Assembly (NCBI GenBank): GCA_903911985.1 | Contig: CAIWFP010000020.1 | Span: 1-13,058 of the forward strand | From: an uncultured Sphingomonadales bacterium | Lineage (GTDB): Bacteria; Pseudomonadota; Alphaproteobacteria; Sphingomonadales; Sphingomonadaceae | Length of the DNA: 13,058 nt | Direction of reading: 5' to 3' | Part shown: piece by piece, positions 6,229 through 13,058 of the stretch | Position numbering within the stretch: the first letter of the stretch is position 1 | How the letters are laid out: each line of letters starts with the position of its first letter | Made by a program: the position numbers and the translations under genes | The notes under the pieces: generated by a model | What the model saw: the letters and a program-made list of their open reading frames with translations, nothing else | What the model was told of the DNA's origin: nothing | Database searches by the model: none

Positions 6229-7494
6229 GTGAATATACAGACCCCCTCCATGCCTGACATTCTCTCTCCTCCGCGCGCCACCATGAGCGAACGCGAGTTC
6301 GTGGTTTTAATGGGGCTGATCCAGGCCCTGCAGGCGCTGGCAATCGACATGATGTTGCCCGCGCTGGGTTACCTGTCGCACGATCTGGGTGTCACCAGCG
6401 ACAATCAGCGCCAGTTGGTTGTCGGCGTTTTCCTGATTGGCAGCGGGCTGGGCAGCCTGTTTCCCGGCCCTTTGGCCGATCGCTTTGGCCGCCGCCGCGT
6501 GCTCCTCATTTGCCTTGGTCTTTATGTGCTGCAGTCGCTGGGCTGCGCCCTCGTCAGCAAATTTTCGGTACTGGTGGCGCTGCGCTTCACGCTGGGGCTG
6601 AGTGCCGCCGGGCTCACGGTGCTGCCCGCCGCGATTATCCGCGATCAATTCGAGGGCGACCGCATGGCCCGGCTGCAATCGGTCGTCGGAATGGTTTTCA
6701 TGATCGTGCCCATGCTGGCGCCCTCGCTGGGTCAGGCAGTGCTACTGGTGGCGAGCTGGCGCTGGATTTTTGGCATGATGGTTCTGCTGAGCGGCGGTGT
6801 CAGCCTGTGGGTGCTGCTGCGCCTGCCCGAAACGTTAAGCCCGCAATTCCGTCAGGCCGTCCATGCCGCGACGCTGTTGCGCTCGCTGACCATGGTGTTC
6901 ACCCATCGTGCGACATCCGGCTATGTCATTGGCATGGCGCTGCTGATGGGGGGCGTGTTCGGCTATATCAACTCCACCCAGCAACTGGTGGCCGAGCATT
7001 TTGGCGCGGGCAAAATGTTCCCGCTGATCTTTGGCGGGATGGCGCTGACCATGGCCAGCTCCAATTTCGCCAACGCGCGGATCGTTATGCGGTTTGGGGC
7101 GCGGGCGGTTTCGCATTGTGCCTTGCTGGCCTATATCGTGATCAGCATGATGCAGCTGGCACTGGCGCTGAGCGGGTATGAAACGCTGTGGAGCTTTGTT
7201 CCGCTGATGACCCTCAACATGTGCCTGACGGGCTTTCTCGGTTCCAATTTCTCGGCGATATCCCTGCAACCCTTCGCGCGGAACGCGGGTGCGGCCGCCT
7301 CGGGACAGGCCTTTGTGCGGATGCTGCTCGCCTCCAGCCTTGGCGCGCTGGTGGGGCAGGCCTTCGACGGAACCGCAAGGCCGCTGGCGGCGATGCTGCT
7401 GTTCTCCGGCTTGGGCGCGCTTGGGCTGGTGCTGATTTCCGAGCGCGGTCGGCTGTTTCAGGCGCGGGTAGAGCCGGCGACACCGATAGCATAG
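6229..7494 (+). CDS. MFS transporter, Bcr/CflA drug-resistance type
   Basis: An inner-membrane proton-coupled exporter of the DHA1 (Bcr/CflA) family, 421 residues with 12 predicted helices. The first helix carries the family motif ALAIDMMLPALGYLS (36-50). Motif A is PGPLADRFGRRRVLL (79-93, loop 2-3). The fourth and fifth helix region includes SAAGLTVLPAAIIRDQF and MVFMIVPMLAPSLGQAVL, with the conserved proline-rich APSLGQ motif. Homologues export bicyclomycin, chloramphenicol or sulfonamides; the substrate here is unknown. Start: GTG 6229 has AAGG 8 nt upstream; ATG 6202 and ATG 6250 are alternatives without a clear ribosome binding site. A 67-bp gap separates it from the NUDIX gene, and nothing suggests shared control beyond orientation. 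The C-terminal ~15 residues are cytosolic. Confidence 0.92.
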   Translation: MNIQTPSMPDILSPPRATMSEREFVVLMGLIQALQALAIDMMLPALGYLSHDLGVTSDNQRQLVVGVFLIGSGLGSLFPGPLADRFGRRRVLLICLGLYVLQSLGCALVSKFSVLVALRFTLGLSAAGLTVLPAAIIRDQFEGDRMARLQSVVGMVFMIVPMLAPSLGQAVLLVASWRWIFGMMVLLSGGVSLWVLLRLPETLSPQFRQAVHAATLLRSLTMVFTHRATSGYVIGMALLMGGVFGYINSTQQLVAEHFGAGKMFPLIFGGMALTMASSNFANARIVMRFGARAVSHCALLAYIVISMMQLALALSGYETLWSFVPLMTLNMCLTGFLGSNFSAISLQPFARNAGAAASGQAFVRMLLASSLGALVGQAFDGTARPLAAMLLFSGLGALGLVLISERGRLFQARVEPATPIA

Positions 7495-7545
7495 GCGCTT
7501 TTTGAGGGCCCGCGCCGCTGCAGCGAAACGCGCCCCGGGATTCGC

Positions 7546-8127
7546 TTACAAGCCGCGCAGATCCATCGTCACAAGGGGCGTCACCGCCTGATGCGCGGCC
7601 ATGCGGTCCAGCAGAAGGCCCAGCTCGCGCTCGGCGATGATGATGCCGCGATGAGCCTCGCGGATGAACCCGACCTCGCCCATGTGGCTGGTGAACGCCA
7701 GCAGCAGGTCGAAAAAGCCAAAGGCGTTCAGCAGACCCACGGGCTTGGCATGATAGCCCAGCTGAGCCCAGCTCGCCGCCTCCCACAACTCATCCATCGT
7801 GCCCACGCCCCCCGGCAGGGTGACGAAACCATCGGAAAGCTCGGTGAAGATCGCCTTGCGCTCATGCATGGTGCCCACCACAATCAGCTCGGTGCAACCC
7901 CGGTGGGCGACCTCGGCCTCCTCCAGCCCCTGCGGGATCACCCCGATCACCTCGCCGCCAGCGGCCAGCGCGGCATCGGCGACGGCGCCCATCAAGCCCA
8001 GCCTGCCCCCGCCATAGACGACGCCAATGCCCCGCTGTGCCAGTTCCGTTCCCACTGCGGCCGCCAGTGCCACATAGCGCCCGTCCGCTGGCGAGGCCGC
8101 GCCGCAATAGACCGCCAAACGCTTCAT
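7546..8127 (-). CDS. LOG family protein (TIGR00730-type Rossmann-fold nucleotide hydrolase)
   Basis: A 193-residue protein of the LOG/YgdH family. Characterised members are cytokinin riboside 5'-monophosphate phosphoribohydrolases or AMP nucleosidases. The motifs are VYGGGRLGLMGAVADAAL (37-54), MHERKA (87-92; R90 and K91 are in the family's catalytic/binding set) and the phosphate-binding PGGVGTMDELWE (105-116). ATG 8127 is preceded by GAGG at suitable spacing. The start is 25 bp after the crtI stop on the same strand, so it is likely the third gene of a crtY-crtI operon, which is where crtB (phytoene synthase) is expected in many sphingomonads. A link to carotenoid or cytokinin metabolism is not implied by sequence alone; nucleotide salvage is equally plausible. 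Confidence 0.92.
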   Translation of the reverse strand: MKRLAVYCGAASPADGRYVALAAAVGTELAQRGIGVVYGGGRLGLMGAVADAALAAGGEVIGVIPQGLEEAEVAHRGCTELIVVGTMHERKAIFTELSDGFVTLPGGVGTMDELWEAASWAQLGYHAKPVGLLNAFGFFDLLLAFTSHMGEVGFIREAHRGIIIAERELGLLLDRMAAHQAVTPLVTMDLRGL

Positions 8128-8152
8128 GCCTGCCGCCTCATTGTCATGGGAC

Positions 8153-9658
8153 TCACAATGCCGGCCCCAGCAAATCCGCGCAGATCAGCGCGGCGGTCCG
8201 TTTGGCACCGGCAACCACCCCGGCGACGCCCGCGCCCGGCTGCGCGCCCGCGCCCACAAGATAAAGGTTGGGGATGGCGGAATCCCGATTTTGCGCGCGC
8301 GCCCAGAAATTCTGCCACCGGTTCGGCTCCAGACTCCAGCCGCTGCCGCGATAGCCATTCAGGTCCTCGGCGGCGTTGCGCGGGGTGCGGTGAAAACGGG
8401 TGAGCACACGGTCGTGGATATCGGGAATGAAGCGCATCCCCACCTCGTCCAGCACACGCTGCTCCATCAGCGGCCCCACCTGAGACCAGTCGATCGGCAG
8501 CTTGCCCAGATTGGCCACCGGCACCACCGCGCTGAACACGCTTTTGCCCGGCGGAGCCAGCGAAGGGTCGGTAACGCTGGGATGGTGGAGATGGATCAGC
8601 ATGTCGCGCGGCAGCACGCCATGCTCAAAAATGTCGTCGAGCAAACCGCCGTAGCGCGGCCCGAACAGCGCCATCGCATGCGGTATGCCCGGCCAGCTGC
8701 CTTCCAGCGCGAAATGCACCGAGAACACCCCCGGCGACCAGGCCCGGCGGGCAAGCCGGTCCGTCATCTGACGCCCGCGCTGCGTATGCCCCAGCAGATG
8801 GCGATAGGTATGCATCAGATCGGCGCCGGAGGCGACAGCGTCAAAATGCTCGCGCCAGCCGCTCACCCCTTCCACCTCGGCCACGCGATTGCCGATGGTG
8901 TGAATGCGCGCCACCGGCTCGCCCAGCAGCAGGCGGCCACCCATATCGGTAAACAGGGCGGCCATGGCCCTTATCAGCACACGCATGCCGCCCATGGGCC
9001 ACCACGCCCCACCGTCCTTCTCCTGCTGGTAGAGGGCGGCACTGATGGCGCTGGCCGTCTGCGGATTGCCACCCTGCATCAGTGTGCGGAACGAGAGCGC
9101 CTCGCGCAGCTTGTCGGAACGGACCTGCGAGGCCACCTTGGCATAAAGCGACCGCCAGGCCTGATGCCGCAACAGGGCGGGCGCGGCGAGGAGCTTGCTG
9201 GTCCAATCGGGCGTTGGCGCATGAAGGAGCGCCAGCCGGGTCTCGGTCAGGGCTTCCACGCTATAGCGGGAAAAATCCTCATAGCCGGCCAAATCGTCCG
9301 GCGCGATGCGGGCCACCTCGCCGCGCAACTGCGCCTCGTCGCCAGAAAGGTCGAAGCTGGTGCCGTCGCTCCAGTGAAGCCGGCAAAATGGGGCGAGCGG
9401 CGCCAGCGCGACATCGCTGGCCATATCGCGCCCGGCCCCGCTCCCACCAGCAAGCGCCCACAAATCGTCCAACCCGGCGCGATCAATGAGGGTGCCCGGC
9501 CCGGTATCGAAGGTGAAGCCATCGCGCGTCACCGTATTGGCGCAGCCGCCCGGCTCCTCGCGCGCCTCCACCAGCGTGGTGACAAGGCCTGCCGCCTGAC
9601 AACGGATCGCCAGCGCCAGCCCGCCAAACCCAGCCCCGACAACGCAAATGCGCTTCAT
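8153..9658 (-). CDS. crtI: phytoene desaturase (CrtI-type FAD-dependent oxidoreductase)
   Basis: A 501-residue carotenoid desaturase/isomerase family member. CrtI converts 15-cis-phytoene to lycopene with FAD on the inner face of the membrane. The N-terminal dinucleotide fold has VVGAGFGG (6-13) and the acidic E31 ending beta-2. GFTFDTGPGTLID (47-59) follows, and the C-terminal CrtI motif is LYLVGAGAQPGAGVAGVVAGAK (465-486). The middle part has ALFGPRYGGLLDDIFEHGVLP and HLHHPSVTDPSLAPPG, typical of CrtI rather than CrtD, but distinction from a related desaturase such as CrtD/CrtN is not absolute. ATG 9658 lies 13 bp downstream of the crtY stop, with GAGGG upstream inside that gap. It belongs to the crtY-crtI operon; the gene after it is a LOG family protein. 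Confidence 0.88.
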   Translation of the reverse strand: MKRICVVGAGFGGLALAIRCQAAGLVTTLVEAREEPGGCANTVTRDGFTFDTGPGTLIDRAGLDDLWALAGGSGAGRDMASDVALAPLAPFCRLHWSDGTSFDLSGDEAQLRGEVARIAPDDLAGYEDFSRYSVEALTETRLALLHAPTPDWTSKLLAAPALLRHQAWRSLYAKVASQVRSDKLREALSFRTLMQGGNPQTASAISAALYQQEKDGGAWWPMGGMRVLIRAMAALFTDMGGRLLLGEPVARIHTIGNRVAEVEGVSGWREHFDAVASGADLMHTYRHLLGHTQRGRQMTDRLARRAWSPGVFSVHFALEGSWPGIPHAMALFGPRYGGLLDDIFEHGVLPRDMLIHLHHPSVTDPSLAPPGKSVFSAVVPVANLGKLPIDWSQVGPLMEQRVLDEVGMRFIPDIHDRVLTRFHRTPRNAAEDLNGYRGSGWSLEPNRWQNFWARAQNRDSAIPNLYLVGAGAQPGAGVAGVVAGAKRTAALICADLLGPAL

Positions 9659-9671
9659 GGGTGAGCAGCCC

Positions 9672-10946
9672 TCATCCCTGCGGGCCGGTGTCGGGCCCCT
9701 GCCCGTCGAGCACACCGCCATCAAGCTCGGCGAGCGACCCGCTGTCACCCATGGCCACGGCCAGCATGCGCGAAACCGGGACCGGCGGCTTGCCGATCAA
9801 CACCTTGACCCGGTCGCGCCAGCCCAGTGCCCCGGCATAGATCCGCTCGATCAGCGGCTGATCCAGCCGATAAATCCATTCATAGATCTTGTAGCGCCGA
9901 CGCGCGCTGGCCGAGCTGAACATCAGCCGCGTGAGCATGCGGCCCAGTCCGGACGCATCCCAATGTTCGTGTGCAAGACGCCGCGTGGCCCGCGCCAGAT
10001 CCGCGCCGGAGATTTCACCCTCCGCCAGTTCGGGCAGCTCGGCCAAGGCCAGAGCGGTGTGCACCGCCGGGCCGATCTCGTCGCCGGTGAATGGATGGAA
10101 CAGGCCCGCCCAGCCGCCGATCCGCGCGACTCCGCCCTCGCCGCTGGCCCAGAAGGCATCGAAATCGCCCGCCCCCACCAGCGGCAGCTCCGCGCGCTGC
10201 TCGTGCAGCACCTCTGCCACCTGCCAATTGGCAATGCGGCAATATTCCCCGATCCGCGCGGCCATGGCGGCACTGTCGACATCGCGATCCTCGGACAAAA
10301 CCGTCTCGCGCACCAGCAATGTGTCGGCGGTGATCGGGATGCAGGCCATGAATCGGCAACCATCGCGCTGGCTCACCCGAGCATCCAGCAGCAGCGGATG
10401 GGCAAAGGGGTGCTTACCCTCAAAGCGGATCAGCTGCGCATAAAGAATGCGCCAGCCGCCGGACAGGTGGAGGAAAATCCGGCCACGGCGCGCGTCGATT
10501 ACCGCTTTGGCATGAATACGCCGGCCATTGGCCAGATTGACGCCGCCCGCATCAAGGCCCTCAACGGCCACTCCGCCGATCACCGCGCCCTCGGGCAGCG
10601 CCTCGTTCAGCGCGGCATCCACAGCCTTGCGGGTCATCATCCGCATGGGTGAGCCGACCACCCGCATGAAGCGCGGAAAGCGCACCTCATATTTGCGCCA
10701 GGCGCCATCGATCATCGGTTCGATCAACCAGCGCTCGCTCGCCGGCACATCGGTGAGCATGAACGGCCACATCCGCCCGTCGCCCGAGCCATAGCCCGGC
10801 TCGATCAGTAGCAGGCGCAAGTCGGGACGCGCTCTGGTCAGCGCCAAGGCCGCCAAAGCGCCAGGAAGACCGCCGCCGGCGATCACAATATCGGCAAAGT
10901 CTCCCTTCATGCCCACGGGTTTAAGGCCTTGGACGGTTAACTGCAA
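9672..10946 (-). CDS. crtY: lycopene beta-cyclase (divergent CrtY)
   Basis: This enzyme forms beta-ionone rings on lycopene using FAD. The 424-residue product starts at TTG 10946, which has AGGAG 5 nt upstream; ATG 10910 (MKGDFADIVIAGGG) is a shorter alternative with a weak site. The FAD motif DIVIAGGGLPGALAALAL (19-36) and E49 ending beta-2 are clear. Later blocks are GWRILYAQLIRFEGKHPFAHPLLLDARVSQRDGCRFM, LVRETVLSED, and GLFHPFTGDEIGPAVHTALAL near the C-terminal half. Several canonical CrtY positions differ: GGNHTWSFH reads GDGRMWPFM, and DARG reads DARRG. It may therefore be a distinct subfamily. crtI follows after 13 bp. The promoter would lie between 10947 and 11100, opposite the TPP riboswitch of the thiamin locus. 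Confidence 0.85.
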   Translation of the reverse strand: MQLTVQGLKPVGMKGDFADIVIAGGGLPGALAALALTRARPDLRLLLIEPGYGSGDGRMWPFMLTDVPASERWLIEPMIDGAWRKYEVRFPRFMRVVGSPMRMMTRKAVDAALNEALPEGAVIGGVAVEGLDAGGVNLANGRRIHAKAVIDARRGRIFLHLSGGWRILYAQLIRFEGKHPFAHPLLLDARVSQRDGCRFMACIPITADTLLVRETVLSEDRDVDSAAMAARIGEYCRIANWQVAEVLHEQRAELPLVGAGDFDAFWASGEGGVARIGGWAGLFHPFTGDEIGPAVHTALALAELPELAEGEISGADLARATRRLAHEHWDASGLGRMLTRLMFSSASARRRYKIYEWIYRLDQPLIERIYAGALGWRDRVKVLIGKPPVPVSRMLAVAMGDSGSLAELDGGVLDGQGPDTGPQG

Positions 10947-11073
10947 CCGCGCTCCTGCGAATAAAAAGCACGAAAATGCCCCCGCGTGAGGATAAACGGA
11001 AACCCGGCGGGTTATGCGTGCCGTGGCGCCCCGATCGCCGATCCGAAGCCTTTGCCACCAGCCCGGCCGCCCC

Positions 11074-11101
11074 TTGCCATCCGCACGACAAGGGCTTAAC
11101 G
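11074..11101 (+). promoter_or_regulatory. candidate promoter upstream of the TPP riboswitch
   Basis: TTGCCA (11074-11079) and TTAACG (11096-11101) form a -35/-10 pair with a 16-nt spacer. Initiation would fall at about 11107-11108, exactly where riboswitch stem P1 begins, which supports it. The region 10947-11073 between the divergent crtY start and this site shows no gene; it is AT-rich near 10970-11000 and must hold the crtY promoter. Confidence 0.4.
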
Positions 11102-11107
11102 TCCGCC

Positions 11108-11198
11108 CTTTCCCCGGGGAGCCAGCTTGGCTGAGAGGTATGGGTAAGCGCCATACGACCCGCAGAACCTGATTCCGTTAGCACGGACGTAGGGAGGG
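11108..11198 (+). promoter_or_regulatory. TPP riboswitch (THI element)
   Basis: This has the core of the thiamin pyrophosphate aptamer in order. P1 5' strand CUUUCCC is at 11108-11114 and pairs with GGGAGGG at 11192-11198, a continuous 7-bp stem allowing G-U pairs. GGGGAGCC follows, then CUGAGA (11131-11136), hairpin TATGG/CCATA (11139-11155), ACCC, and GAACCUGAU (11165-11173). A second hairpin, UCCG/CGGA (11174-11187), leads to the conserved CGUAGGGA. The element precedes thiC by about 530 nt and a small membrane protein gene. The 3' P1 strand is also the Shine-Dalgarno of a leader ORF at 11203, so ligand binding should block that translation start. No intrinsic terminator follows. Confidence 0.95.
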
Positions 11199-11202
11199 CC
11201 AC

Positions 11203-11295
11203 ATGCACAGACCGCATCCCAGTTCCAAGCACGCACTAGAATTCGCCGCGATACCGGCTACACCTCGGTTCAAACACATGAACGAGAGGAGCTAA
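11203..11295 (+). CDS. putative 30-residue leader peptide after the TPP riboswitch
   Basis: ATG 11203 is preceded at 4 nt by GGGAGGG (11192-11198), which also forms the 3' strand of riboswitch stem P1. The frame runs 30 codons (MHRPHPSSKHALEFAAIP...NERS) to TAA at 11293-11295 and has no recognisable domain. It ends 4 bp before the next start, whose own Shine-Dalgarno AGGAG (11287-11291) lies inside its last codons. Ribosomes finishing this ORF would be delivered to the next gene. It could be a leader ORF for coupling, or a chance frame. The peptide is basic and not hydrophobic. Confidence 0.4.
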   Translation: MHRPHPSSKHALEFAAIPATPRFKHMNERS

Positions 11296-11299
11296 GGGT

Positions 11300-11716
11300 A
11301 TGGTTCAGGCAATCGACGCGACCGGCTGGTCGGGATTTCTGCTGGGTCTGGCGGCGATGGCGGCGGGCGTTGGCGCGCTGCGCAAGCCGGGGATCTGGCG
11401 CACCATGATCGACGAGGTGGAAGCCTCGCCCGCGCTGCAATTCGTCTGCGGCATGCTGGAACTGCTGGTGGGCGCCATCGTCTATCTGGCCAACCCCTTT
11501 GCCGGCACCGATATTCTGGCCTGCGCCATCCGTATTCTGGGCGGTTTCATGATGGCCGAGGCGCTGATCATTCTGGGCTTTGTCGACATCTACACCCAGT
11601 TCTGGCTGCGCAATCTCGCTGGCATGCATCGCGGCTGGGCCTTTTTCACAGTGCTGGTCGGGCTGGCGCTCACGCTCGCCTCCTGTTGGCACTTCACCCT
11701 CAATCCCGTTAGTTAA
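11300..11716 (+). CDS. small four-helix membrane protein of unknown function in the thiamin locus
   Basis: A 138-residue protein I do not recognise. It has four predicted membrane helices, at about residues 10-27, 44-64, 71-96 and 111-130. Short loops carry ALRKPGIWRTMIDEVEASP (26-44) between helices 1 and 2, and DIYTQFWLRN (96-105) between 3 and 4. Charges within or near helices are few: E41 and E54, R78 and E87. ATG 11300 has AGGAG 8 nt upstream. It sits between the TPP riboswitch and thiC, 17 bp before the thiC start, so it is under the same thiamin-responsive control. A role in transport or membrane handling of a thiamin precursor is suggested only by position. No similarity to known thiamin or HMP transporters is visible. 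Confidence 0.85.
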   Translation: MVQAIDATGWSGFLLGLAAMAAGVGALRKPGIWRTMIDEVEASPALQFVCGMLELLVGAIVYLANPFAGTDILACAIRILGGFMMAEALIILGFVDIYTQFWLRNLAGMHRGWAFFTVLVGLALTLASCWHFTLNPVS

Positions 11717-11733
11717 AGAGAGACCTTCCGATT

Positions 11734-13058
<1,325 letters not shown>

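Noticed and set aside
7501..7541. GC-rich partial inverted repeat between the convergent MFS and LOG genes
   Set aside because: The arms are imperfect and no U-run follows, so a terminator is possible but not supported.
8126..9664. A 512-codon open frame on the plus strand opposite crtI
   Set aside because: It is the antisense of a clear CrtI gene, is rich in H, R, Q and A in the way such shadows are, and has no domain motif.
9648..10652. A 334-codon plus-strand frame opposite crtY
   Set aside because: Shadow of crtY; no recognisable motif and composition typical of antisense frames.

Overview
The window is about 13 kb of GC-rich chromosomal DNA, most likely from a Sphingomonadales alphaproteobacterium (Novosphingobium/Sphingomonas-like). 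The evidence is an alphaproteobacterial 16S 5' end, a boxA-type rRNA leader, a crtY-crtI carotenoid cluster of sphingomonad type, and family variants such as the Bcr/CflA transporter, MEKHLA protein and group III truncated haemoglobin. The genus call is inference from memory of such sequences, not a database match.

Layout. 1-650: the 5' end of a 16S rRNA gene (minus strand) with its leader, boxA and a candidate promoter. 658-946: a truncated, probably frameshifted 3' remnant of an MBL-fold hydrolase gene, cut off right beside the rRNA promoter. 1019-2746: a diiron-type ferritin-like protein gene (minus) divergent from nadA, quinolinate synthase (plus). A long hairpin separates nadA from the convergent 3228-2758 gene. 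3719-2758: a minus-strand pair, a MEKHLA-domain protein and a low-molecular-weight protein tyrosine phosphatase, coupled by a GTGA overlap. 3842-4842: a divergent plus-strand pair, a group III truncated haemoglobin and a GDT1-like membrane protein, coupled by an ATGA overlap. The intergenic space between these two pairs holds three tandem 16-bp repeats that may be an operator. 5026-7494: 6-phosphogluconolactonase, a NUDIX hydrolase overlapping its 3' end, then a Bcr/CflA-type MFS transporter. 10946-7546: a minus-strand operon crtY-crtI-LOG family protein, with no crtB in the usual place after crtI. 11108-13058: a TPP riboswitch, a 30-codon leader ORF, a small four-helix membrane protein of unknown function, and thiC (HMP-P synthase), which runs off the window.

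Metabolic themes are separate house-keeping modules: NAD synthesis (nadA), the pentose phosphate/Entner-Doudoroff step (pgl), carotenoid synthesis (crtYI) and thiamin synthesis (thiC). The least described parts are (i) the riboswitch region, where the Shine-Dalgarno of a small leader ORF lies inside riboswitch stem P1 and an unknown membrane protein precedes thiC, and (ii) the iteron-controlled divergent haemoglobin/GDT1-like versus MEKHLA/phosphatase locus.
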